From NCBI GenBank assembly GCA_001600455.1, contig BCKC01000002.1, positions 3,176,171 through 3,240,170 on the forward strand: a DNA stretch of 64,000 nucleotides, written 5' to 3'. This document shows, piece by piece, positions 21,490-31,705 of the stretch (the stretch's first letter is position 1; every line of letters begins with the position of its first letter). The notes under the pieces were generated by a model. That model saw only the letters and a program-made list of their open reading frames with translations. It was not told the DNA's origin and searched no databases. This stretch comes from Endocalyx cinctus (lineage: Eukaryota > Ascomycota > Sordariomycetes > Amphisphaeriales > Apiosporaceae). The position numbers and the translations under genes are program-made.

Positions 21490-24270
21490 ATGCCACCCCA
21501 TTCTTTTATTGAATGGGTCGTAGGTCAGAATGTGACCAGCCGAAGGAGACCTAAGGGTCATCGCCCTGTCGTTTCACTCGACGTAACCACAGATGATGAG
21601 TCGGAGTCTGATACTTACTCTGTTACCGTCCCGAGACCTTCGCGAAAACGCTACGTCTCTAAGAAAGTTCGATTTGCAGAGGACCCTCCCAAGAAGGAAC
21701 CTCCCAAGGCAGCCGTGAAGGAAGTTCTTCCCGAGTCGTTGGAGGAAGAGCAAAATGCAACTCCGACAGAGTCAGAGGTTAGTACTGATCAAGAAAACGA
21801 AAGCAGCGGCGGAGAGGCGACTACTATAGACGAGGAAAAGGAGCCTGATTCCGACTGCCAATGCGTGAACTGTAAAAATGGTGGAAAGAAGCTAAATGAT
21901 AACCAGGGCAATGGAAAAAAGCAGAAGGGCAAGAAAAATGGCGGCTCTCCTCAGGAAAGCGCCCCCCCTGCTCATACTAAACACAAAGAGAAGAAGGCCG
22001 ACAAGGGAAACGGCGCCGGGGAGGAAAAGAAGAGCAAAAAGAAACAGAAACATAAACATAAGAAGCAGGTACCGGAGCCTCAACCTGAGACGGAATCCGA
22101 CGCCACCGGCACCGAGACTGAAACTGAGACGGAATCAGAATCCGCGGAATCCACGGATGCAGAAAGTACACTTGTCGAAACCACAGATGAAGGGACTAGC
22201 ACTGATGCAGAAACCACCACAGACGCAGATACCACTGAGGATGATACCGGGGCAGAATCTGAAGAGGAAATCAAAGAACCTCCTAAAAAGCAGAAAGGAA
22301 AGCAGAAAGGCCAGGAGAAGGCCAAGGCTAAGGCTCAAGGCAAGGGCAAGAAGGAGAACAAGCAACAGCAGCACCAAGAAAGCGGTAAAAAGAAGGGGAG
22401 CAAAAGAGGCGAACAGCAGCAAAAATCTCCAAAGCCTCGGAAGCAGAAAGTTCAGAAACCACCGGTTGAACATTCCGAAAGCGACGAGGAAGAAGACATC
22501 GTTATTATCGAGTTCAACAGCCCACCGCCGAAGAAATCGAAGAAGCAGAAACAGAAGAGTCCTAAACCCGTCCAAGCTGAAGCTGAAGTCAAGGAATCAG
22601 GAGACAGTCAGCCAGAAGCTCCTAAGGAAAACACTATGTCCTCGCCTGTTCATTCCCCTCCTCTAGAAGTCGCTAGTTCCAAAGAAAGTTTTCTAATGCC
22701 TCCCCGCTCACAGGTGCTGCATGTGGAGCACTCAGTTGAGAAACCCGTCGATCCCCGACCCAACGCGTTCTACGACAACCAAAATGGCGTTATGCGCGTC
22801 TATCACGGCCCTATGTACGGCAATCCTTACGGAATCCTATATCCACCTCGAGTCTACGGTGGTTACCAACCTGTTCCCGTGGGCATGCCGCATCCTGGAA
22901 ATAATCCATATTACAACGGATTCCAGACCCTCGGCGGGCAGCCCGTGCCGCCCTTGGCACCGCCTTATAGTATGATGATGCAACCGCCTCTTCAGCAACA
23001 ACAGAAGTCAGGCTCGCCTCAAGCGCAGGCCGCTCCCATATTTGCGGGTGAAGGCGTGGTCACAGTGGGAGGGTCGCCTGAAGCCGATAAAGCAGCTCAT
23101 AGCAATAACGGAAACAAGGTTCGCAGTCCCGAGAAAGAGGACGCGGCCCTGCCGCCGATTATATCTAATGTGGGTCCAGCGATCGAGGTGACAAACCTAG
23201 ATGGGTCGACGGATACGGGAAAAGCTTCACAGGAGAGACCACTACCCCCGCTGGCAACCAACGACAGCGGCGCTGGTGCTGGCACGGGCGGTATTGACCC
23301 TAGTATTATCGAACAAGAAAGAGTCGAGAGAGAAAAGAGGCGTAAAAGTATGAGAGCGATATTTAGGAAAGACCTTGATGATATGTATACGCGATTTGAT
23401 GCACTGAGCGGAAGCAGCGGTAGTCGGAACAGCGGAAGCAAGGAAGTGAGCCCTCGTAATAATAATAACATTCCTCCTCCACATAATTTTGTCTGGGGAA
23501 AGGATAGCAGTAATACTGGTAGTCGGTGGAACTCGACCACCAATTCTGGTCGCACTGATCAAAATACAAGTAACCTAGGAGCCAGCGATGGAAACATAGA
23601 CTGGGGTGCTATCAACGACACCGGGAACGTGTTTACAAATAACAACAAAGACGAATGGGGCGTCACTGGAAATAATAATAACGAATGGGGAGATACTGGT
23701 GGTACTGGCGGTACCAACAACATTGACTGGGGAGACACTAGCAATAACAAGGATGAATGGGGTGGTACCGGTAATGATAACACGAACAAGGATTCCGTAT
23801 GGGATGCCGCGGGTGATACCTGGGGCGATACCAATACCGGCGACGCAGGCGAGCAGCGAACCGAGAGCTGGTTGCGTTCCGACGGCAAGGAGACAGATTG
23901 GAACGCCGGGACGACAAAAAACACCTCGCCCACGGGTAAAAAATCCAGTCCCATACCCGGCTCATTCCCGGACGACAATAGTCCTGGCGGTTCGGTTCAC
24001 TCGAGCAATTCCAACAAACCTCCCTCCGACGCCAGCGGCGGCAATGTCGGATACAGCGTTCGCGGCAAAAAACCAAAAGCCCCTTCCGTCTCCGGGAGCT
24101 GGACCGGCGGCGGCAATAGCGGTCCTATAAACGATAACAACGGCAACGACAGCTGGGCGCCTTTCGTCGGTGACACCACGGCCGCTCAGAGTTCGGGTGG
24201 ATACTGGGATAGGGAAGAGGAGAGGGAGAAAAGAAAAGCACAGAAGAAATCATTTGATACGATTTGGTAA
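21490..24270 (+). CDS. Large disordered protein with RVxF-like motif and C-terminal WG repeats
   Basis: Single exon of 926 residues that I cannot assign to a known protein. A conserved-looking N-terminus (HSFIEWVVGQNV) is followed by KKVRFAED, which fits the RVxF docking motif for protein phosphatase 1, at about residue 58. A small cysteine patch, CQCVNCKNGGKK, lies near residue 128. The middle (about 140-370) is extremely rich in Lys, Glu, Gln and Thr/Glu repeats, a nuclear or RNA-associated style. A Pro/Tyr/Gly-rich part follows (about 420-500). The last third is Asn/Gly-rich with seven WG dipeptides at about residues 668-778 (for example EWGDTGG, DWGDTSN, TWGDTNTG). There is no catalytic domain. 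Start context aaaATGcc is acceptable and the leader is pyrimidine-rich. A scaffold role is inference only. Confidence 0.8.
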   Translation: MPPHSFIEWVVGQNVTSRRRPKGHRPVVSLDVTTDDESESDTYSVTVPRPSRKRYVSKKVRFAEDPPKKEPPKAAVKEVLPESLEEEQNATPTESEVSTDQENESSGGEATTIDEEKEPDSDCQCVNCKNGGKKLNDNQGNGKKQKGKKNGGSPQESAPPAHTKHKEKKADKGNGAGEEKKSKKKQKHKHKKQVPEPQPETESDATGTETETETESESAESTDAESTLVETTDEGTSTDAETTTDADTTEDDTGAESEEEIKEPPKKQKGKQKGQEKAKAKAQGKGKKENKQQQHQESGKKKGSKRGEQQQKSPKPRKQKVQKPPVEHSESDEEEDIVIIEFNSPPPKKSKKQKQKSPKPVQAEAEVKESGDSQPEAPKENTMSSPVHSPPLEVASSKESFLMPPRSQVLHVEHSVEKPVDPRPNAFYDNQNGVMRVYHGPMYGNPYGILYPPRVYGGYQPVPVGMPHPGNNPYYNGFQTLGGQPVPPLAPPYSMMMQPPLQQQQKSGSPQAQAAPIFAGEGVVTVGGSPEADKAAHSNNGNKVRSPEKEDAALPPIISNVGPAIEVTNLDGSTDTGKASQERPLPPLATNDSGAGAGTGGIDPSIIEQERVEREKRRKSMRAIFRKDLDDMYTRFDALSGSSGSRNSGSKEVSPRNNNNIPPPHNFVWGKDSSNTGSRWNSTTNSGRTDQNTSNLGASDGNIDWGAINDTGNVFTNNNKDEWGVTGNNNNEWGDTGGTGGTNNIDWGDTSNNKDEWGGTGNDNTNKDSVWDAAGDTWGDTNTGDAGEQRTESWLRSDGKETDWNAGTTKNTSPTGKKSSPIPGSFPDDNSPGGSVHSSNSNKPPSDASGGNVGYSVRGKKPKAPSVSGSWTGGGNSGPINDNNGNDSWAPFVGDTTAAQSSGGYWDREEEREKRKAQKKSFDTIW

Positions 24271-25267
24271 GAGACGAGAGTAGGTACGGTAGGGTGGAAA
24301 AGCTACACACAGACACAGAGATATATATTTGCGAGAGGACAGGTGTTATCGTGTCTCGTTGCCGATGCGAGAACATGCCTTGATAAGGGATGGACTCCAT
24401 GACTCATCCTTTTATTCTACAATTATTGAGACGGGCTGCCAAGGAGCTCCTTTTCGAGATATGGGCATACAGACAATGGGTTGGTGTCTTATTAGAAGGC
24501 GGTGCTGTCAGTTCATACTCATATTCATTCCTAGAACGGTGCATCAATTTGGCCTACGCTTAAAAACCTAAATAGTTGATAGAAGCATTTTTTCCCTTTA
24601 AATATGAATATATCTTGTTCCTCATCTTCGTGACGTGATATGATCGATGTCGTTGAGCGAAAATCCTGAGCACAATATGGTTCCGTTTGAAGCTCAAGTT
24701 CAGTATTTATTCTACTCAATGTATCACATTCAAGAGCGGGAGAAATGAATATTTTTCAAAGAAACAAGATATCAGAAAAGTGGTCATAATTTGATTCGTG
24801 TTAGTTATACCCATGGATACTGAAGATATGATAGAAAGTTGACAGGTAACCCAGGCAGCCAGGGAGCTTGGTGAGAACTTTAGTGGCTAAACCCCTATAT
24901 CAACAACTATAACCCTCGCTAGCTTTGGTAGCAAAAACTACTTATAGTATAATTGTCATTTCTAGAACTGAATCAATCGTTTGATCAAATATCTGAATAT
25001 GTTATTGAACCTTTGTCAAATGCTAGCGAATTATTCTTTTTATTTACTTTTAAAAAGAGGAGAGAAAAACATTACCATACAATCTCAGCCTCCGAATATG
25101 ATATTGAATAGGTTGAAATAAGTTAAGTACAATCTGCTAAGTACTCTGTAGTTGAGCTGCTAATAGGCGGCGCAGGGCCTATTTCTGGTAATTGCTGATA
25201 AGTAACTATGGGTAAGCTAACCAATTAGAAGATCACTCCAACAACGTCAAAACCAAAATCAACAAAA
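24271..25267. other. Intergenic, boundary before the metabolic cluster
   Basis: About 1 kb, AT-rich. It contains AGCCTCCGA at 25086-25094, about 175 bp before the next start, also found in the LAD promoter (see regulatory entry). No coding signal. Confidence 0.6.
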
Positions 25268-27043
25268 ATGGGCAATGTAAACTCCACGCTGAAAACCATT
25301 TGGACCGTCGTAAAGAGCTTCGTCCAGGCCAAAAAAGACCTAGACGAGCTCTTGAAGCGGGCGACCGCCCCGCCAGGTCTCCCGATCCCGAATCCCACCC
25401 GTCCGTTCTGGCTCGAAGATCCACCGTATCCGGAGCTCGTGCACGCGCAATCTCCGACCTTGCCCTCCGAGGCCGATGTGGTGATCATCGGGTCGGGGAT
25501 CACCGGAGCCGCCGTGGCGCGAACGATATTATCGCAAGAAAGCGCGTCCGGCGGTTCGGACCCTTCCGTCCCGGGTCCGACCGTCGTGGTCCTCGAGGCC
25601 AGATCCCTCTGCTCCGGAGCCACCGGTCGCAACGGCGGACACATCAAGCCGTCTCCGCACGAGGTGTTCGAGAAGTCACGACACGTGGTCGGCGGTATGA
25701 CTGCCGAGCGGGCCGCCGCTCTGGTCAGGTTCCAGCAGGCGCACGTCGACCTTCTTCCGAAATTGTGCGAGGCCGAGGGCTGGGACGTGGCCGAGTGCCG
25801 GGAAGTGGAGACTACGGATCTGTATTTGACGGAAGTGGACCGCGAGAAGGCCTTCGAAAGCGTCAGGGAGTTGAAGAAGTGGGTCCCTGAGATCGAAATA
25901 GAGATGTTGGGAGAGGAGGACGCGCAGAAGGTGAGAGAGAGGGATTTTCTCCTACTAACTACACAAAGCAAAATTTTTTTACTTCTCTTCCCTTCTTTAT
26001 CTTCGTTTACCGCATTTCTACTTGATAGGATACGATTTAATATGGATTCTGCTAAATAAACGCCATACCAGAAATTCCAAGTCAACTCATACATCAAGGG
26101 GGCAATATGCTATCGAGCGGGCGCCCTCTGGCCCTTCCGATTCGTAAGCTGCGTATGGAAGGACCTGCTCTCGCGGTTCGAGAAACGCCTGTATCTCGAA
26201 ACCGACACCGCCGTAACGTCGATTAACGTCGCGTCCTCGGCTCAGGGAGACGAGGAGAAGGCGGCCTTCGCGTACGAAGTCGAGACCACCCGCGGCCGGA
26301 TCCTATGCAACCACGTGGTCCACGGGACGAACGCGTTCGCGACGCAGTTCGTGCCCGGGTTGAGGGGTAAGATGACCGGGGTCGTAGGCCACATGTCGGC
26401 CCAGCGCCCCGGCGCCTCCTTCCCGGACGTGGGCGGGTCGCGTTCCTGGTCCATGGTCTACGGCACGGCGTTCGATTACGTCACGCAGAGGCCGACGACC
26501 GTCGACGGTCGTTCCGGCGAGATCATGCTCGGGGGCGGGTTCACGCGCGGTCGGGGCGACGGGCTCGCCGCGCTCGGCGTCTGGGACGACGGAGCCATGG
26601 ACGCGCTGCCGGTGGCCCACCTCGGCGGCGTGTTCCCGACCATCTTCGAGCCGCGCTGGGGCCGCGACGACGCCGAGGGCCGGCTCAAGAAGGCTTGGTG
26701 CGGCGTCCTGTGCGTGACGGGCGATTTACGACCTTTTGTCGGGAGGTTGGATCCGAAGTTAACCGGGAGAAAAGCCCCTGCTGCCAAGAACGGGTTTACT
26801 GGCAGCCGGAAAACATCTCCTGGTGAGTGGATTTCCGCTGGTTTTTGTGGTGATGGGATGGTTTGGGCTTGGCTCTCTGGAGCCGCGCTGGGTATGATGA
26901 TCCTCGGTCGCGAAGATGTTGATGTTCAGGAGAGACCAGGCATGCCTGGAGGTCGCGTGGCAGATTGGTTTCCGGAAGAGCTTAAGCCTACCATGGGGCG
27001 GGTGAAGAAAGCTGATTTGGCTAATCTCCTCGCTTCTCTCTAG
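25268..27043 (+). CDS. FAD-dependent oxidoreductase of the DAO family
   Basis: Exons 25268-25930 and 26072-27043 give 544 residues. The 141-nt intron has a GTGAGA donor and a CAG acceptor; another possible acceptor (GATAG near 26029) leads at once to a stop. The Rossmann dinucleotide motif is VVIIGSGITGAAVAR near residue 75, followed by the family signature CSGATGRNGGH near residue 118 and, in exon 2, AGALWPFRFV. The C-terminal FAD-binding part includes WISAGFCGDGMVWAWLSGAA. Related proteins oxidise amines, amino acids or hydroxyacids and are often annotated as gamma-glutamylputrescine or sarcosine oxidase-like; the substrate here is not known. It lies tail to tail with the Zn2Cys6 regulator, 134 bp apart, so membership of the cluster is positional only. 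Codons are GC-rich. Confidence 0.85.
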
Positions 27044-27177
27044 ATGGTTGGTGGATAATCAATCACAAGACTCACGCGAGACATCTCTAATTAACAAGCT
27101 TATTTGATATTATCTTGAGTCTTTTTTGTTACATAAAATAACAATACAAATTGGAGCCCTTCAGCGCAACCTTTTTC

Positions 27178-29659
27178 TTATACATCCTGCACTTCTGTTT
27201 CTTGTATACCCCATTCTTCCATGAGAGCTTGAACACGATATTCAGTTGCTATCCCTAGATCTCGCTCTAAACCTCTTAACATTCCCACAACTATCCTTCT
27301 CTCAGCTGTTTCGACTACACACCGTCCTGCCACATACAGCGGCTGTAACATATGCATGCGGAAACAGTCATCGTCTGCTCCGAGGGCGATGGCAAAGATG
27401 CGTTGGGCATGACCGCGGAGCTCTTCCTGTACTGCGCGGTATGCATGCAGGAGATCGAACTGTTTGTTGTCTATTGCCAGTGTTTTACCTGCCACAGATG
27501 GCGAGTACCAATTTGTCGTCGGTATCATCGACATCATCAAGGAGCTCGGTCTTTGTAACACAAGAAGCATACGTGCCATCTCGTAAAACATATTTGTTAA
27601 GGCGCCTAAAACGTTGGAGTACCATTCCTCTACAAGAAAAAGCTTCGGCAGTGTTTGAGACGGGTCTCCAAGATTGGAGTCGACAGTGGTACGTCGTAGA
27701 ACGCTGTCAGGATGATAACTCGATGGTAACGAACGATACCAGGTTTCAAGCTCTAAATTTAGATCCCGCCACCGCGTTTCTGCATTTTCCGCCAAATCGG
27801 AAGCTTCACCTTGGCTCCTTCTAGCAGATTCGTTTATTATTTTGCAGAGGAGCCTAAGTATAGCGTAGTGCGCGACATCGTCTTTCCGCTGGAGCAGAGT
27901 GGAGGATGAGCCGGCAGCGGACAGTCTTCTGGAAAGATGACCGCACTCGTCGCACGCAAGTCCGGCAGAACGCCACAGAGCTAGATTTTCTGTGTCTACC
28001 CTCGTGTGTTTTCGATTAATGACTAGCTCAAGAAGTACAGAAATTAGTTTTGCCCCTATTATAAACGTAAGTAATCTCCTAAATAAACTCACAAGACTCT
28101 TCCATGTCGTTGGCAACAAAGTACCAAAAACACGGCCTCAATGCTGCGATACCATGGGGTATGTGGTACAAACCACTAGAACCGGGACTTGAATGTGCGT
28201 AATTTGGGTGAGGACCATTCAATCGAAGCAGTTTTGCAAATCCATCCATGTGGCCCGCCCACGCCGGAATCGTCGAACTGATGTATTCGTACTGAGTCAA
28301 AATACAGGCAGCGACGAGCCGCGGATCTACGGGCCGCTGTTCTCCGGAGACCGGGCTCGGCGCTGACTCGGGACTCGACGCCGCCCAGTAGATTTGGGAA
28401 GGAGAAGGCATCGGGTCTGCGCTTTCTGGTTGGTCGCGATTATGCATTATTTCGGCTGCGAGGAGTCTTATGGCGCGTTCGTAGTACTTCGCGCCGTACC
28501 ACAGGAAATCGAGACCCGTAGCGACAAGTCGGTGCGCCACGTGTTTCTGACCACCGGTCATGTTGATCTTCGGCCAAGGGTCTCGCATCTGCCCCAGATA
28601 CTTAGCGCCAGCAGCACTCGCAGCATACTTGATAAGAGGATTGGTCCTCGATAATATGAGCACCTGGCTACTGAAGAACTGCTCCCCGGCTATGATATCC
28701 ATCCTGTGGTTGGTTAGGTTAGTCAGAACAACCTGCCAAGCTTTTAAGGAACTTACGATTTGCCTAGCCCACTCGAAAACTGTCGTAGAAAGAAGGCGGT
28801 CTCTTCCGTTTCATTAGAGTCTAGTTTGTTGCCATAACTCTGCACAACCCCGCCTGTGGGCTCCAGTGGATGAGATGACTGAAATTCAAGGGCTCCTAAA
28901 GGAGAAGAAACATTCTCTGGGAGGACATTATTTGTCAAGTGGGCCCATCGATCCGGGGTTGCTACTGCTGCCTGTGTTTCCGTTGAATCACGTTGGGATC
29001 TTCCGGATGTATCTGATAGTAACGATGACGTTGGCGCTGTCGCAAAGTCCTCAATGATCTGATCCGAGAACGCAGTGCCATCTTCAACAGCCTCATTTAT
29101 TGGTGATGCCTGCTCGCGGGCAGGTTCTTCCCTTTGAGATACCGCCCCATTCCGTGATGCAGTCCCTGTCCACGGTCAGGCATGTATTCAAAGCAGAATT
29201 ACATTGGGTATACGTTTATATACCTGATTGAGAACCTCTGGTTTGACTTGAGCCCCTGCGTTGACGTGATCGAAATGGTGGTGGTGATGGTGTACCCACT
29301 GTTGGGCTAGATCCATCACCGACGGCGAAGGAATAGACAAATCTGCTGTCATTGATGGAGCATTCCCGCCCGGTGCGCTCGCATTGTCCACACGTAGGCT
29401 GCGATTCGTCACATTTGACTTTCTTCTTGCGACATTCAAAGCTATCGAGAAAACGTCAGACTTGTCATAATTACTGTCTTCAGACAGCAGAGGAAACTTC
29501 TTCTTCCATTCATCAGTGGGGATCAATATCAAAGTCTGAATAGGAAGTTATATATGTGAGAGTGGGTATTGATTAAAAGGACCCATTTTAGGTAATGATA
29601 TCAGATAGTTATACATACCAACCCTTGCGTGATCGAGTCGTCTCCCGTCGACGTTTCAT
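27178..29659 (-). CDS. Zn2Cys6 transcription factor, candidate regulator of the pentose/polyol cluster
   Basis: Five exons: 29659-29619, 29441-29224, 29165-28757, 28703-28093 and 28022-27178, coding 707 residues; all four phases close. The binuclear zinc cluster is split by the 177-nt first intron: C14 sits on the junction, and the cysteines follow C-x2-C-x6-C-x6-C-x2-C-x6-C (C14, 17, 24, 31, 34, 41), with RKKKVKCDE in the first loop. The middle part has the fungal-specific regulator pattern, including FVANDMEESF, RKHTRVDTENLALWRSAGL and EEWYSNVLG. It would bind CGG half-sites in the nucleus. It is divergent from the SDR gene at 30411 and sits inside the sugar-alcohol cluster, so pathway control is a reasonable inference. 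A His-rich ORF at 29188-29532 is a wrong-frame shadow of exon 2. Confidence 0.88.
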
Positions 29660-30410
29660 ACCATTTCTATTTCCACTTTATAACGAATTAGGAAATTTAT
29701 AGCATTTTAGAAATTCTTGTAGTGGGCCTGATAAACTAGACAATGATGAAAGTTGAATTATTTAAAAGATCGTGATAAAAAAAAAAAAGAAAAATCATGG
29801 ATCTGAGACACCCATGAGGACCTATTCAGATAGAGTAGAACAACTGAGTCGGCAAGTTCTCGGGTCTTGGTGGAATAGCCGAAACACTACACTAACAATT
29901 CCGTCTCTCTCCCACCCACTATTCAATAGTGTCTACATCCTTTTCCTTTTTGGGTAATTTAGCCGGTGCCAGACTTTGACCCCCATTATGGATACTCCAC
30001 GCCATCGTGGGGAATCCCTTCCACTTCCCCTCACCCCATGAAAGTGGAAATGGAGATTTCTACAGGGGAGCAAATACGCATGACCAGTCTATCATCAAGT
30101 ACCAATCCAAAAAGACTGGAGTTTCCGGCCCTTTTCCTAATGAAAAATGGCGCCGAGTTTGTACTTAAGCGGAGATGCGACGGAGAGATGGGAGGGGGAC
30201 CGCCGAGAAAGATCGCGGCCATATTAATCTTTCTTCTCAGCTTTGCCGCTAAGTTTTGAGTATAATATTGGCACGACAGAACCAGGGCCGCGACATACGG
30301 GAAGATATTGGGCAGCCATATTTTTTTTTCTCTCAGTCCCTTCCCTCCCCTAATCAAGCCAAGGTCTTCGTCAAAAGAGCCAAATAGTACCAGCCAATAA
30401 AAAAAAAATC
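29660..30410. promoter_or_regulatory. Divergent promoter: Zn2Cys6 factor / SDR, with CGGAGA direct repeat
   Basis: 750 bp between two start codons. CGGAGA occurs at 30170-30175 and again at 30181-30186, an 11-bp direct repeat resembling sites for zinc-cluster proteins, and two GCCGAG words lie nearby (about 30153 and 30202). CreA-type SYGGRG words occur at 30007 (GTGGGG) and 30116 (CTGGAG), as expected for genes under carbon repression, though such words are common by chance. All functional claims are inference. Confidence 0.4.
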
Positions 30411-31299
30411 ATGCCTCTCTACCAGCCTCCCAATGTCAACGCGCCCGTCCTGTCGCAGTTCTCGCTTAAAGGCAAGATAGCGGCGGTGACGGGCGGCGCT
30501 CGGGGTATCGGGGTCGAGATCGTGCGCGGGTTAGCGGAAGCGGGCGCCGACGTGGCGATGATGTACGGCACGACAAAGCCGGAGGCCGCGGCGGCGTTGG
30601 CGTCCCAGATCGCCGAGGCGACGGGAGTCCGGGTATCGGCGTACCAGGTGAACGTGGCGGACCGGCAGAACGCGCACGACGTGTTCGAGCTCGTCGCGCG
30701 CGAGTTCGGCGGCGGCCGGCTCGACGTCGTGGTCGCGAACGCGGGCGTGTGCGCCAACATCCCCAGCCTCGAGTACACGGAGGAGACGTGGCAGCGGAAC
30801 AACTCGGTCAACCTCGACGGCGTCATGTGGACGGCTCAGGCGGCCGGCAAGATATTCAAGAGGCAGGGGAAGGGAAACCTCATCATCACCGCCTCCGTCA
30901 GCGCTACCCTCGTCAATATCCCCCAGACGCAGTGCGCCTACAATTCGTCCAAGGCGGCGGCGGTGCACCTCGCAAAGAGCTTGGCCGTCGAGTGGACCGA
31001 GTTCGCGAGGGTCAACTGCATTTCTCCGGGCTTCATCATGACAGATATGCTTACGTTCCAGCCTCCCGAGCTGATGGACCAGTGGTTGAAGATGATTCCC
31101 GGCAGACGTATCGCGGACGCTGCGGAACTGAAAGGTGTACGTGCTCTCCCAACTTTTCGTTCTTATTTCTTCCGAGGAAGTTCTAATCATCTCTTACTAA
31201 TTATCTTATAAATAGGCATACGTATTCCTCGCCAGTGACGCATGTTGCTATATGACTGGCGCAGATATTATCATAGATGGTGGATACACGTTACCATGA
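30411..31299 (+). CDS. Short-chain dehydrogenase, sorbose-reductase / L-xylulose-reductase-like
   Basis: Exons 30411-31136 and 31217-31299 by the strict line count (acceptor AATAG immediately before GCATACGTA; the exon may begin at 31216) give 269 residues with an in-phase junction and a TTACTAAT branch. Classical SDR: cofactor motif TGGARGIG near residue 30, NAG motif VVANAG, catalytic Ser in ITASVS and YNSSK (Tyr about 177), and the C-terminal DGGYTLP end typical of the polyol-dehydrogenase group. The resemblance is to NADPH-dependent sorbose reductases (yeast Sou1/Sou2 type) and fungal L-xylulose reductases. The likely reaction is ketose to polyol reduction or its reverse. Position next to the regulator and a transporter supports a role in the cluster. 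Codons in the first exon are strongly GC-rich. Exact sugar specificity cannot be read from sequence. Confidence 0.87.
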
Positions 31300-31705
31300 G
31301 TGTATAAATATTGTTTTTCTAGAGTTTAGACCCGAGTTATCAATAACACTGCATTTTAATACGTTAAACCACGAATAAATATGAATTTCTCATCAAGTTC
31401 AATTCTATCCGTCTTGCTAGAAATAATGGGTATCTCCTTTATCTTAATTTACTATAAATTCATTTATTTGGCTGCCGAGCATATATGAGAAAATGTTCGT
31501 GATATCGTTAGATTATGGGCTCGCGTCTCTAGTATCATTCAACGTAGAGTCATTCATCCTATCAAACCTCAGTAACATAAATGTTTTTATCCCCAACTGC
31601 ACTGCTTCTTCATTTATGTCTCGTGAGAGTATGTGACTATATATCGTTTTCCAGCAACCCTTCAGTTCCACCGAGTCGGTACGGCAGGTTCCCAAAACAT
31701 AGGAA
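31300..31705. other. Short convergent intergenic region
   Basis: About 400 bp between the 3' ends of the SDR and transporter genes; AT-rich, nothing else seen. Confidence 0.6.

Noticed and set aside
21896..22666. 256-residue Lys/Arg-rich ORF
   Set aside because: Shadow of the low-complexity middle of the 926-residue gene in another frame.
29188..29532. ORF of 114 residues with a six-histidine run
   Set aside because: It overlaps exon 2 of the Zn2Cys6 factor in another frame; the other frame contains the perfect zinc cluster and closes with all introns.
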